From NCBI RefSeq assembly GCF_900114045.1, contig NZ_FORQ01000004.1, positions 1 through 64,000 of the forward strand: a stretch of DNA of 64,000 bases, given 5' to 3'. The stretch comes from Kaistella treverensis. GTDB lineage: Bacteria > Bacteroidota > Bacteroidia > Flavobacteriales > Weeksellaceae. The notes below the pieces were generated by a model. That model saw nothing but the letters and a program-made list of their open reading frames with translations, was not told the DNA's origin and searched no databases. A program made the translations under genes and the position numbers. Every line of letters starts with the position of its first letter. Position 1 is the stretch's first letter. Below, in pieces: positions 1 through 7,873 of the stretch.

Positions 1-90
<90 letters not shown>

Positions 91-95
91 TTTTT

Positions 96-129
96 AAACC
101 TCATACATTTATTTGTATGAGGTTTTTTT
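96..129 (+). terminator. rRNA operon intrinsic terminator
   Basis: AAACCTCATAC (96-106) pairs with GTATGAGGTT (115-124) around an 8-base AT loop and is followed by a T-run. It sits directly after the 5S gene and should end the rRNA transcript. Confidence 0.9.
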
Positions 130-279
130 GTGCTTGGAAATGAGAGGAAAGAACCACGAGTACAGGAGACAGAGCAAAGTAACAACCAAAGGTAAAAAAG
201 AGCTAAGGATTATATTAGTAAATAAATGCGCGATAAACTTGATACTGCTTTATTCTGGAATTGAAAATACTAAAATCCA

Positions 280-310
280 AAAAAAAAAGCCTTTTAGCAG
301 CGAATTTTTT
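280..310 (-). repeat. Dispersed A-run/T-run element (family AT30), copy
   Basis: On the minus strand this reads A6, TTCGCTGCTAAAAGGC, then T8, which is very close to the family consensus. A second copy lies at about 398-430 in the same orientation, with the core GCTGCTAAAAAGC between A- and T-runs. Other copies are listed in the findings. Confidence 0.6.
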
Positions 311-483
311 CATTGAATAATCGAAGATATAAGAATCTGGTGGAATTTGTCATAACCTGCTGCGTTTACTTTTCTCAATTTAATGTTTTAAGCAAAAAGC
401 AAAAAATCAGCTTTTTAGCAGCGAATATTTTTCCTACGGGAAATCATGCCGAATGTTTTATATAAGAAGCGGCAGCCAGACTT

Positions 484-552
484 CTAGCCCCGATGGTAGC
501 GGCATCCCCCGGCGAGGCCGTGGCCGAAGCCGGGGATATAGCGGACAGCGGG
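484..552 (-). repeat. Structured intergenic repeat with variable hairpin, copy 1
   Basis: Read on the minus strand, it has a conserved left flank CGCTGTCCGCTATATC, a GC-rich hairpin (ATCCCCGGC pairing with GCCGGGGGAT, one bulged G), and a right flank GGATGCCGCTACCATCG. Copy 2 at 34931-35066 shares the flanks and the bulged G but has an entirely different paired stem. It lies just downstream of, and in the same orientation as, the Omp85-type gene. From general knowledge, repeats of this look occur in many flavobacterial intergenic regions; whether this is an RNA element is inference. Confidence 0.65.
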
Positions 553-588
553 TTGTAATCTTCTACGAAGCGGAAAATGTGGTTGCTC

Positions 589-2193
589 CTAAAATCTGCT
601 CAAAACGCCCCAATGGATCTTCGTGTCACTGAATTTTATTGGATTTCCAAATTGGTTGCCGTTCGAGATTTGAAAACTCATCAAGCCGATTGGTAAAACG
701 AAATTAAAGCCCAGACCGAAACTGTAAATTTTTGGTTTCAGATTCAGGCTTCGGTTTTGGAACTCACCGTACTGCCCGAAAACATCGAAAAACGCCTGGT
801 TTCCCACTAAATATCGGTATTCTGCCGTGCCGTAATAATAAAGATCTGCAAACAGCGATTTTTCATTGAAACCGCGGAAAGAATTCCAGCCGCCGAAGCG
901 CAACAGCTCGTTGGTAGCAAAACCGTTTTTTGAATTCAGAAAAGCTCCTTCAGCATTGAAATTTAAATAATGATTGTCTTTCAGGTGAAAATTCCGCTCA
1001 ACCGAAATGAAAAAATGTGCCTGTGCACCAGCCAATTTTTCGTCGCCATATTTTGCTGAAACGTAATCTGCTTCAAGTCGCAGCCGCGATTTGTACAAAA
1101 ACAAATCTACGTCCGTAGGTTCCTGAAACTGATACCAAAGTCCAATCCCGTTTTTATTAAAATCTTTTCCCTGAACATAGGTGGAATCAATGACGGTAGA
1201 TGTTTCAAAAGTGCCACGAACACCGATTTTGTGGTTATTTTTGAAATTCAAATAAAATGCTGGTGTCAGTTTTACTGTTGCGTAAGTGGAATCCTGACGG
1301 AAAATATTCACCTTAAAATCTGCGCCAATATTGCTTTTAAAAAGATAAGGAACATCGGTTTGCAAATCGAAAGTCTGTCCTTTGTCTGGATTTCTCTGCC
1401 AGAAAATATTTACTGTTTCAAAAGCGTTGAAAATATTTCTGAGATTTAAATTTAAGCTGCCATTAAAGGTAAATTTTTCGCTTTTGTCATTTCCAAAACC
1501 AATCACGCCATCGAAGTTGTTGGATTTTTTCTTCTGCAAAAACAGATAAATGTCTGTAGAATCTTTGGTGAAAAGTGTTTGCGGTGGTTTTTCCAGCGTG
1601 AAAAATTCGTGGTTTTGCAGAGAACGGTTTAAATCAGAAAGTATTTTTTCATCGTAAACCTTACCAACATAATCATTTTCTAAATTTTTCACAAAGCGAG
1701 ACGGCACATTTTCGTAGCCTTTCAGTACAATTTTATCAACTTTTCGCTGCGAATTTTTTAAAACAGAAATTTCCACCGCCGGAAAACCGTTTTCCATTCC
1801 CCGGAATTTCGATTTTACCCGATTAAAAATATAGCCCTTTTTTCGGTAATTTTCGCTGAATTCTTTTTTTAAAGAATCGAGGTTTTTGGTGAAAAATTGG
1901 TTTTTAAGCTGTAAATCCTGCCAAATTTCAGGTGAAAGGGTTACGAAAGCTTCATTGTAGTTTGTGCCTTTATCGAAATATATTTCGGTGTGATTTGCTT
2001 CTTTTTTTACGTTGATGATTTTGGTAAAATAAAAATTATTTTGGGCTAAAGAGTCCAGGAAATTCACCGCTGCGGCGGAATCTTTTACAACCGATTTTTT
2101 TTCGGTCTGAACATCGACGAGCCAGAATTCCTTATTTTGCGCCTGAAGATAAGCACAGAAAAAAAGCAGGAAAAAAGGCAGAATTTTTTTCAA
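589..2193 (-). CDS. Omp85/BamA-superfamily outer membrane protein
   Basis: This 534-residue protein has an N-terminal signal peptide ending near AYLQAQ (about 1-19). A periplasmic part with POTRA-like alternating strand and helix sequence covers about 20-210, and a C-terminal 16-strand-type barrel covers about 220-534. The barrel carries the diagnostic Omp85 loop motif SFRGF (RGF at residues 440-442) and ends in an aromatic residue (LSRF). It probably inserts or exports envelope proteins or lipids. It is shorter than BamA (about 800 residues) and has fewer POTRA repeats, so it is a BamA/TamA/ShlB relative and not BamA itself. The only start that keeps the signal peptide is TTG at 2191-2193, followed by two Lys codons; no in-frame ATG exists nearby. 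Confidence 0.85.
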   Translation of the reverse strand: MKKILPFFLLFFCAYLQAQNKEFWLVDVQTEKKSVVKDSAAAVNFLDSLAQNNFYFTKIINVKKEANHTEIYFDKGTNYNEAFVTLSPEIWQDLQLKNQFFTKNLDSLKKEFSENYRKKGYIFNRVKSKFRGMENGFPAVEISVLKNSQRKVDKIVLKGYENVPSRFVKNLENDYVGKVYDEKILSDLNRSLQNHEFFTLEKPPQTLFTKDSTDIYLFLQKKKSNNFDGVIGFGNDKSEKFTFNGSLNLNLRNIFNAFETVNIFWQRNPDKGQTFDLQTDVPYLFKSNIGADFKVNIFRQDSTYATVKLTPAFYLNFKNNHKIGVRGTFETSTVIDSTYVQGKDFNKNGIGLWYQFQEPTDVDLFLYKSRLRLEADYVSAKYGDEKLAGAQAHFFISVERNFHLKDNHYLNFNAEGAFLNSKNGFATNELLRFGGWNSFRGFNEKSLFADLYYYGTAEYRYLVGNQAFFDVFGQYGEFQNRSLNLKPKIYSFGLGFNFVLPIGLMSFQISNGNQFGNPIKFSDTKIHWGVLSRF

Positions 2194-2321
2194 AAAGCAG
2201 GTATTTGTACTGAACGGAAATTCCGCGATTTTAGTCGGTTTTGCGCGGAATTTTTTATCTTTATAAAATTAACTTTTTTAATTGAAAACGCGGTATTTTA
2301 GCGGCTGATCATTGTAAATGT

Positions 2322-2900
2322 ATGAAGAAAATTGGTTTGTTTTTTGGCAGTTTTAATCCCATCCATATTGGTCATTTGATTTTGGCGAATTACATTCTGG
2401 AAAATACGGATATGGATGAACTGTGGTTTGTGGTGAGTCCGCAGAATCCTTTCAAGGAAAAGAAATCTTTGCTGAAAGATCATAACCGTTTGGATATGGT
2501 ACAGCTGGCGGTAAAAAATTACCCGAAAATGCGCGCGTCAAATATCGAGTTTTCTCTGCCAATTCCGAGTTATACGATAGACACGCTGTCATATTTAAAG
2601 GAAAAGCATCCGGATTATAATTTTGCTTTAATTATGGGCGAAGACAATCTGAAAAGTTTAAGCAAATGGAAGAATGCGGAAACCATGATTGAAAATTATC
2701 AGATTATCGTATATCCGCGCCTTACCAGCGGTTTACCGGAAAACGCGTCCGTTCACCCGAATATTTCTTTAATTAAAGCTCCGATCATCGAACTTTCTGC
2801 CACGGAAATCCGAAAAATGCTGAAAGACGGAAAAAATGTGCGGCCGATGTTGCCACCGGAAGTTTTCGAATATCTGGACGGCAGCAACTTTTACCGCTAA
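2322..2900 (+). CDS. nadD: Nicotinate-nucleotide adenylyltransferase NadD
   Basis: This 192-residue cytoplasmic enzyme transfers AMP from ATP to nicotinate mononucleotide in NAD biosynthesis. The nucleotidyltransferase signature GSFNPIHIGH lies at about residues 9-18, and the C-terminal SATEIRKML motif matches the ISSTxIR phosphate-binding motif of the family. The length is normal for NadD. It starts at ATG 2322, about 130 bases from the divergent Omp85 gene. It is monocistronic or cotranscribed with the small membrane protein downstream, although that gene has its own -7 element. Confidence 0.95.
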   Translation: MKKIGLFFGSFNPIHIGHLILANYILENTDMDELWFVVSPQNPFKEKKSLLKDHNRLDMVQLAVKNYPKMRASNIEFSLPIPSYTIDTLSYLKEKHPDYNFALIMGEDNLKSLSKWKNAETMIENYQIIVYPRLTSGLPENASVHPNISLIKAPIIELSATEIRKMLKDGKNVRPMLPPEVFEYLDGSNFYR

Positions 2901-2930
2901 AGGTTTCTGGTGTGCTGATTTTTAATTTCT

Positions 2931-2938
2931 TAAGTTTG
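2931..2938 (+). promoter_or_regulatory. Putative -7 element (TAAGTTTG)
   Basis: It matches the Bacteroidota -7 consensus TANNTTTG, about 28 bases before the ATG of the DUF3817-like gene. No clear -33 TTG lies at the right distance. Confidence 0.4.
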
Positions 2939-2966
2939 CACTTTCAAGCTAAAACTGCTTTTTCTT

Positions 2967-3308
2967 ATGAACTTTATCGAGAATTTTTTTGCCAAATATA
3001 GCCGCGAGCAGCTCATCAAATGGTTTAAACAGATTTGTGTTGCGGAAGCTATTTCGTGCTTTTTGCTGTATTGCGTCGCGATGGTGTGGAAGCGTTACGA
3101 TCAGGAAGGACTTTTGCCAACCATATTCATTATTATCGTAGGAAACATTCACGGATTGTTTTTCACGCTGTATTTAATTTTGATTATCGAAGCCCGAAAA
3201 ATATATTCCTGGGATGATGAAGATACGGTTTTCGCTGTTCTGGCGGCATTCTTTCCTTTTGCGACAATTTGGGTTGATAAAAAATTAGCGCGTTTTAACC
3301 GCGAATAA
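2967..3308 (+). CDS. DUF3817-like small integral membrane protein
   Basis: This 113-residue protein has about three hydrophobic segments (about 24-42, 50-72 and 84-103). The charged N-terminus is followed by an EAISC...VAMVWK pattern and a central IVGNIHGLFFTLYL segment with a conserved-looking Gly-x-x-His, typical of the DUF3817 (YdzA-like) family. The family's function is unknown, and nothing in the sequence indicates a substrate. It ends with positively charged residues and is followed by a hairpin at 3339-3361. Confidence 0.7.
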   Translation: MNFIENFFAKYSREQLIKWFKQICVAEAISCFLLYCVAMVWKRYDQEGLLPTIFIIIVGNIHGLFFTLYLILIIEARKIYSWDDEDTVFAVLAAFFPFATIWVDKKLARFNRE

Positions 3309-3338
3309 ATTTCAGCTAAATTATATTTAAAAATATTT

Positions 3339-3361
3339 GCCGCTAAAAGCGGCTTTTTTTT
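3339..3361 (+). terminator. Terminator-like hairpin, also a member of the AT30 element family
   Basis: GCCGC (3339-3343) pairs with GCGGC (3349-3353) around TAAAA and is followed by eight T. The preceding A-run and the GCCGCTAAAAG core also match the dispersed element. Confidence 0.65.
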
Positions 3362-3586
3362 GGTTTTATATTACGTCAATTTCTTTAAAAAATTTCCGCT
3401 TGTTTCCTGGCTTTTTCTAAAAATAGCTTTTTTGGACAACTACATTTTGTTAAAACCTTCAGCAAAAAGCATAATTTTTTGACCGTTATTTCACCCAATT
3501 TTTCCTTTTTTAATTTTTGCGTAAAATCTAAGTAATCGAAATTCAATTAGTTAAGTAAAATAAAAACATTTTATTACTACTTTGTA

Positions 3587-3618
3587 TTGCATAATACTAA
3601 ATGTTTTTTATATCTTTG
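3587..3618 (+). promoter_or_regulatory. Bacteroidota-type promoter of the barrel gene
   Basis: A TTG at 3587-3589 is separated by 21 bases from TATCTTTG (3611-3618), a match to the TANNTTTG -7 consensus. Transcription would start near 3625, giving a leader of about 105 bases. Confidence 0.7.
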
Positions 3619-3654
3619 CAATGTAAGATTCAAGAAAACTAATACCAGAAAGAT

Positions 3655-3720
3655 AGAAGGAAGCAAAACTGATAACCAAATCGCAAAACCTAATACCACC
3701 GCTTCCTTCTTCTTTTTTTT
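3655..3720 (+). promoter_or_regulatory. Leader hairpin resembling an attenuator
   Basis: AGAAGGAAGC (3655-3664) is perfectly complementary to GCTTCCTTCT (3701-3710). The 36-base loop is A- and C-rich, and the stem is followed directly by TC and eight T. The ATG is at 3732. The structure looks like an intrinsic terminator inside a 5' leader, so conditional read-through (attenuation) is plausible but unproven. Confidence 0.5.
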
Positions 3721-3731
3721 AAACTAAAACC

Positions 3732-5948
3732 ATGAAAAAACTTATTATTTCACTTTCGTTGCTTACAGGTTTTGTCGCCTTTGCGCAGCAAAATCCGAAG
3801 AACGATTCTGTAAAAACAGAAAATATCAAGGAAGTTACAATGACCAAAAAAGTCTTTAAAAAAGAAAGTGACCGCTTTGTTTTCGATGTGGCAGCTTCGC
3901 CGCAGGCGAAAGGAAATACCGCCTTTGGTCTTTTAAAAGAAACTCCACTTGTTTCGTCAACCGATGATAAAACATTGAAAATTGCCGGAAAATCTAATGC
4001 TGTAATTTTCATCGACGGTCGTGTAACCCAAATGGATGCGGAATCTTTGGTTGCTTTCCTGAAAAATACGCCTGCTGAAAACATACAGAAAATCGAGGTG
4101 ATTACCGTGCCCGGAAGTGAATATAAAGTGGAATCTTCCGACGGAATCATCAATATCGTGCTGAAAAAGAAAAGCAGCAACGGGCTGAACGGAAATCTGC
4201 GCCTAAATAACGAGCAAAATTATCACAATGCAGCGGGCGCCGGCATCAGCTTGAATTACCGCAAAGACAAACTTGGTGTAAACGCCAATTTTAACGGCAG
4301 CGAAAACATCCGAGAGCAATATTATATTTTGCGAAACGGAAATGCTTCTGCAGCAAACAGAACTGAAGGAAACCTTACCGACCCCAACCAAAATCTTGGT
4401 GGTTATCTGAACCTCGATTACCAAATTAATGACAATAACAGTTTGGGACTTACTTTCAATTCGCGCGCGAACAGAAGTTACGGTTCCAAAGCAAATCTTT
4501 TCAATACAAGCACGGATCTTACCAGCGGTGAAACCGATTATTCTTTAACCAAAAGCGAAGAAAATGCGCGTTCTTACAACAATTCCCTCAACTTAAATTA
4601 CGAATTGAAAACCGATACGCTGGGAAGTAAATTAAATTTAAATGCTGCTGGTTTGCTGTACCGTAGATTCCAGACTTCAGAAAACTTTACCATTTTAGCC
4701 GATAAAAACCAAAACCAGGTTGAAAATTTATTGAAGATAATGCAGGCGCAGCCGCAGCTTATCGACAATTTTTCTGCAACTGCAGATTATATTCAGAAAT
4801 TTAAAAAAGATTTCACAGTATCCGTCGGTGGAAATTTTAACAATACCAAAACTGATAACGACACGAAATACAATTCTTTTGATTACAGAACCGGAAATTC
4901 CGCAAGTATGCCGAATCATTTTGTTTACGATGAAAGTATTTTCGGTGGTTACGTTACGGTTGACAAAGTATTTTCACCAAAATTTTCAGCGAAAGCCGGC
5001 GCCCGCTATGAGCTGACTACAAGTGAAGGCCGATCTGATAACGCGCAGGACGAAAATCTGCGAAACATTAAACGTGATTACGACAAACTTTTGCCATATA
5101 TAAGTCTTAATTACACCATCAACGATCGAAATACGCTTTCTTACGCTTTTTCCAGCAGAATGAGAAGGCCAAGTTTTTGGGAGCTAAATCCGGTAAAAAA
5201 TGTTCTTACAGAGTTTAATTATATCCAGAACAATCCGTTTGTAAAAGCCTCTTCGGTTTACACGCACGAGCTGACGTATATGTTTAAAAACTCTTATTTT
5301 CTGATTTTAAACCACAGTTTAACTAAAGACCAAATCACGCAGGTGCCTTTACAGGGTGTAATTGATGGAAAAAACCAGCTCCGGTACATCCGCACCAATT
5401 TCGGTGACAAGCAGGAAATGAGCGCGATGCTGGGAATGCAGCGAAGCTTTTTCAAAGGTTATTTGACTTCCAATTTCAACATCGGCGTTCAAAGAAATGT
5501 TAATGACGGAAATCTGGACACAGATCCACTAACCGGCGATGTTTTCCCGATGTATGAAAACCATATTGCGTCCAACAGCTTACTGATCCAAACTAATAAT
5601 AATATTCGCCTTGATGAAAAAAAGACCTGGTTTTTGGGAATAAATTATTTTTATGTGGACAAACAGCAAATAGAACTCGGTCAGCTGAACAGTTTGATGA
5701 GTTTAGATTTGAACTTGAAAAAACTATGGAATCAGTGGACTTTTTCGTTGGGTGTGAATGATGTTTTGAAAACCAATAAAGTGGTTATCGAAGATTTGCA
5801 AAGCAACGGAAACTACAACTTCATCGATCAAAATCAATATAACCAAGGCGTGGAACTTACCATCGTATATAATTTCGGAAACCAAAAGGTGAAAAAAGTA
5901 CGAAACATTGAAAGCGCCGACAAAGACATTAAATCCAGAACTAATTAA
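3732..5948 (+). CDS. Outer membrane beta-barrel protein, TonB-receptor-like
   Basis: This 738-residue protein has a signal peptide (about 1-18, cut after FAFAQ-like AFAQ). A plug-like domain (about 45-140) contains the motifs VIFIDGRV and EVITVPGSEYKVESSDGIIN, followed by a long barrel of alternating aromatic strands. It resembles the flavobacterial outer membrane beta-barrel (OMP_b-brl_3) family. It lacks the N-terminal carboxypeptidase-regulatory-like domain that many of those proteins carry. No partner SusD lipoprotein is adjacent, so a polysaccharide locus is unlikely; the substrate is unknown. It has a good promoter and an attenuator-like leader. Confidence 0.85.
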   Translation: MKKLIISLSLLTGFVAFAQQNPKNDSVKTENIKEVTMTKKVFKKESDRFVFDVAASPQAKGNTAFGLLKETPLVSSTDDKTLKIAGKSNAVIFIDGRVTQMDAESLVAFLKNTPAENIQKIEVITVPGSEYKVESSDGIINIVLKKKSSNGLNGNLRLNNEQNYHNAAGAGISLNYRKDKLGVNANFNGSENIREQYYILRNGNASAANRTEGNLTDPNQNLGGYLNLDYQINDNNSLGLTFNSRANRSYGSKANLFNTSTDLTSGETDYSLTKSEENARSYNNSLNLNYELKTDTLGSKLNLNAAGLLYRRFQTSENFTILADKNQNQVENLLKIMQAQPQLIDNFSATADYIQKFKKDFTVSVGGNFNNTKTDNDTKYNSFDYRTGNSASMPNHFVYDESIFGGYVTVDKVFSPKFSAKAGARYELTTSEGRSDNAQDENLRNIKRDYDKLLPYISLNYTINDRNTLSYAFSSRMRRPSFWELNPVKNVLTEFNYIQNNPFVKASSVYTHELTYMFKNSYFLILNHSLTKDQITQVPLQGVIDGKNQLRYIRTNFGDKQEMSAMLGMQRSFFKGYLTSNFNIGVQRNVNDGNLDTDPLTGDVFPMYENHIASNSLLIQTNNNIRLDEKKTWFLGINYFYVDKQQIELGQLNSLMSLDLNLKKLWNQWTFSLGVNDVLKTNKVVIEDLQSNGNYNFIDQNQYNQGVELTIVYNFGNQKVKKVRNIESADKDIKSRTN

Positions 5949-5983
5949 ATTATTTCCCTTTATTTAACTAAATTTTTTTCGCA

Positions 5984-6016
5984 AAAAAACCCTTAGAATT
6001 TTCTAAGGGTTTTTCG
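5984..6016. terminator. Bidirectional terminator
   Basis: AAAACCCTTAGA pairs with TCTAAGGGTTTT across a 4-base loop, with A- and T-runs on both sides. It serves the convergent barrel gene and the CtlX-like gene. Confidence 0.85.
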
Positions 6017-6034
6017 TTATTTTAAAAAAAATGG

Positions 6035-6958
6035 TCAATTCTTCGGCAAAAAAACTTCTGCCAACATGCAGCGTGCGCTTCCGCCGCCGTTAATTTCAAT
6101 CGTACTCAAATCTGAATAAATGATTTCGCAATACTTTTCAATTTTCGCGATTTGCTGCGGTGTTAAGGATTTATACGCGGTTTCGCTCATCACCAAAAAC
6201 TGTTTCCCCTCGATATTTTTCACCTGAAGCATATTTCCGGCAAATTGCTGCATTTGATCTTCAGAAATTTCAATCAGCTCTTTATTGGTTGTTTTAATGA
6301 TTTCCTGCACTTTTTCACGCTCCATTTCATTGTCGATGCAGTCCAGGCAAATTACCACAAACTGTTCCGCGACACACATCATGACGTTGGTGTGATAAAT
6401 CGGAAAACGCTCATTTCCAACGTTTTGGTAGGAATGAAAAATTACCGGCTTGTAGTCGTATTTTTTGCAAAATTCCCGGAACAGTTCTTCGTCAAGACGT
6501 AAAGAAACCGAGCCGTACGCGATTCGGTAATCGTGATCGAAAATCATGCTTCCGGTTCCTTCCAGAAATTTATTTTCGTTTTCAGCAGAAGACCGGTCAT
6601 CGATTTCGGTAATGACAAAATTTTCCCCTTTCACCGCATCCAAAACATCTAAGCGGCGCTCAACGCGGCGGTTTGGTGCAAACATCGGGTACAGCGCTAC
6701 GCGACCGTCCTGGTGAAAACTCACCCAATTATTTGGGAAAATAGAGTCCGGCGAATGCGGTTCCAAAGTATCTTTTACCACAATAACATTCACGCCTTTT
6801 TCGCGGAGTTTTTCGGCAAAAGCATTAAATTCTTCCAAAGCTTTCTGCTGTGTAGAATCGTTCTCGAAATTTACCTGGAAATAATTATTTTCGGCGGTTT
6901 CAGAATTAAAACCAAAAGCAACTGGTTCGATCATCAAAACCGTATCGGTTGTCTGCAT
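6035..6958 (-). CDS. ctlX: CtlX-type amidinotransferase-superfamily hydrolase
   Basis: The 307-residue protein belongs to the guanidino-group modifying superfamily (pentein fold). It contains NNWVSFHQDG, YPMFAPNRRVERR, LEGTGSMIFD, YHTNVMMCV and the C-terminal GGGSARCMLAE with the likely nucleophile Cys297. This set resembles the citrulline utilisation hydrolase CtlX, reported to convert citrulline to ornithine. The family also includes dimethylargininase-like enzymes, so the substrate is not certain. The ATG at 6956-6958 is chosen because a -7 element (6977-6984) lies just upstream, inside the longer frame that starts at 7009. A second superfamily member lies about 900 bases away. Confidence 0.8.
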   Translation of the reverse strand: MQTTDTVLMIEPVAFGFNSETAENNYFQVNFENDSTQQKALEEFNAFAEKLREKGVNVIVVKDTLEPHSPDSIFPNNWVSFHQDGRVALYPMFAPNRRVERRLDVLDAVKGENFVITEIDDRSSAENENKFLEGTGSMIFDHDYRIAYGSVSLRLDEELFREFCKKYDYKPVIFHSYQNVGNERFPIYHTNVMMCVAEQFVVICLDCIDNEMEREKVQEIIKTTNKELIEISEDQMQQFAGNMLQVKNIEGKQFLVMSETAYKSLTPQQIAKIEKYCEIIYSDLSTIEINGGGSARCMLAEVFLPKN

Positions 6959-6976
6959 AAATATTTTAATTTTGAG

Positions 6977-6984
6977 CAAATTTA
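6977..6984 (-). promoter_or_regulatory. Putative -7 element of the ctlX-like gene
   Basis: On the minus strand this reads TAAATTTG, a match to TANNTTTG, 18 bases before the chosen ATG. It argues against the upstream start at 7009. Confidence 0.45.
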
Positions 6985-7045
6985 ACATTTCAAAATGACT
7001 GGGCTCCATCCGTTTTGCAATATTTTGCGTAAATTAGTTAAATTC

Positions 7046-7209
7046 AAAAAATTACCTGAAAAAACACGGTATTTTTTAATAGTGAAGATTGAAAAATTAC
7101 CTGAAAAAGCACGGAATTTTTAAAGATGTAAACTGAAAAAATTACCGGGAAAAGCAGCGAATTTTCCGAAAGCTAAATTGAAAAAATTACCCGTTTAAAC
7201 CCCGAAAAA
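7046..7209 (+). repeat. Four-copy 45-bp tandem array before cutC
   Basis: The word ATTACC, preceded by an A-run, starts at 7051, 7096, 7141 and 7186, exactly 45 bases apart. Each unit continues with an A/G-rich middle (GAAAAARCA), CGG or GCG and a T-run, so it is a variant of the dispersed AT30 element. The fourth unit is the most diverged and runs up to the cutC ATG at 7210. The intervening 12-15 bases are less conserved (for example AAGATTG and AAACTG before the next unit). Confidence 0.85.
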
Positions 7210-7872
7210 ATGCTGGAAATTGCCTGCTTTGAAATTACTTCCGCGGAAATCGCGCTTCAGTCCATGGCGGACAGGATAGAATTCTGTGCTGATATTTCAC
7301 GCGGCGGCACCACGCCCGATTTTTATGAATTTCTGCATTTAAAGAAAACTTATTCCACATCAATTTATGTGATGATTCGCCCGAAAGGGGGCAATTTTTA
7401 TTACACCGCGCACGAATTTTTGCAGATGAAAAACAGCATCATCAGTTTCAAAGAAGGTGGCGCCGACGGGTTGGTTTTCGGGATTCTGGACGCGCACAAC
7501 GAGATCGATGAAAGGAAAAACCGCGAATTGCTGGAACTTGCGGGCGATACGCCGTGTACTTTTCACCGCGCTTTTGACCGTACTTCAGATTTGGAAAAAT
7601 CAATCGAAACTCTAATTAAACTCGGTTTCCGAACGGTGCTGACTTCAGGTGGAAAAAAAACAGCCCTGGAAGGGCAAGAAAATCTGAAAAATCTTATCGA
7701 GAAATATCAGCATAAAATCGAAATTTTAATCGGCGGCGGCGTGCGTTCGGAAAATCTCGCGGAAATCCGAAAATTCACGGGCGGCACAAGTTTTCATTCC
7801 TCCGCGATTTTGAAATACGATTCGTTTGTTTCCGCGGAAGAAATCAGCAGGTTGAAGCAGCTTTCTTCTTAA
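7210..7872 (+). CDS. cutC: CutC family protein
   Basis: This 220-residue TIM-barrel protein carries the CutC signatures MLEIACFEITSAEIA at the start, RIEFCADISRGGTTP (about 22-36), MIRPKGGNFYYT, DGLVFGILD and FHRAFDRTSD. CutC was named for copper homeostasis, but its biochemical role is unsettled. The length is slightly below the 240 usual for the family. The ATG at 7210 directly abuts the 45-bp repeat array, so its 5' leader would be made of repeat units. The gene lies between two guanidino-hydrolase genes that face left, and shares no operon with them. Confidence 0.9.
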   Translation: MLEIACFEITSAEIALQSMADRIEFCADISRGGTTPDFYEFLHLKKTYSTSIYVMIRPKGGNFYYTAHEFLQMKNSIISFKEGGADGLVFGILDAHNEIDERKNRELLELAGDTPCTFHRAFDRTSDLEKSIETLIKLGFRTVLTSGGKKTALEGQENLKNLIEKYQHKIEILIGGGVRSENLAEIRKFTGGTSFHSSAILKYDSFVSAEEISRLKQLSS

Positions 7873-7873
7873 A

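Larger units (their letters stand above)
130..588. other. Intergenic region between 5S rRNA and the Omp85 gene
   Basis: This gap of about 460 bases has no convincing gene. A 67-codon open frame (113-316) overlaps the rRNA terminator and encodes Lys/Asn-rich low-complexity sequence, so it is rejected. The gap holds two copies of the dispersed A-run/T-run element (about 280-310 and 398-430) and one copy of the structured repeat with a variable hairpin (484-552). Confidence 0.7.
3309..3731 (+). other. Intergenic region and long leader before the barrel gene
   Basis: This gap of about 420 bases has no gene. It holds the hairpin at 3339-3361, an AT-rich stretch, a promoter (3587-3618) and a transcribed leader of about 105 bases with a perfect 10-bp stem and T-run ending 11 bases before the start codon. 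Confidence 0.7.

Noticed and set aside
113-316. 67-codon open frame just after the 5S rRNA
   Set aside because: It begins inside the rRNA terminator, encodes low-complexity Lys/Asn-rich sequence and overlaps a repeat element.
3732-5948. Barrel gene as part of a SusCD polysaccharide locus
   Set aside because: No SusD-like lipoprotein gene or glycosidase cluster is adjacent, and the typical N-terminal regulatory-like domain is absent.
7046-7209. Regular 45-bp spacing considered as a short CRISPR array
   Set aside because: The conserved part is A/T-rich, drifts between units, and the 'spacers' are only 12-15 bases of similar sequence; no cas genes are near.
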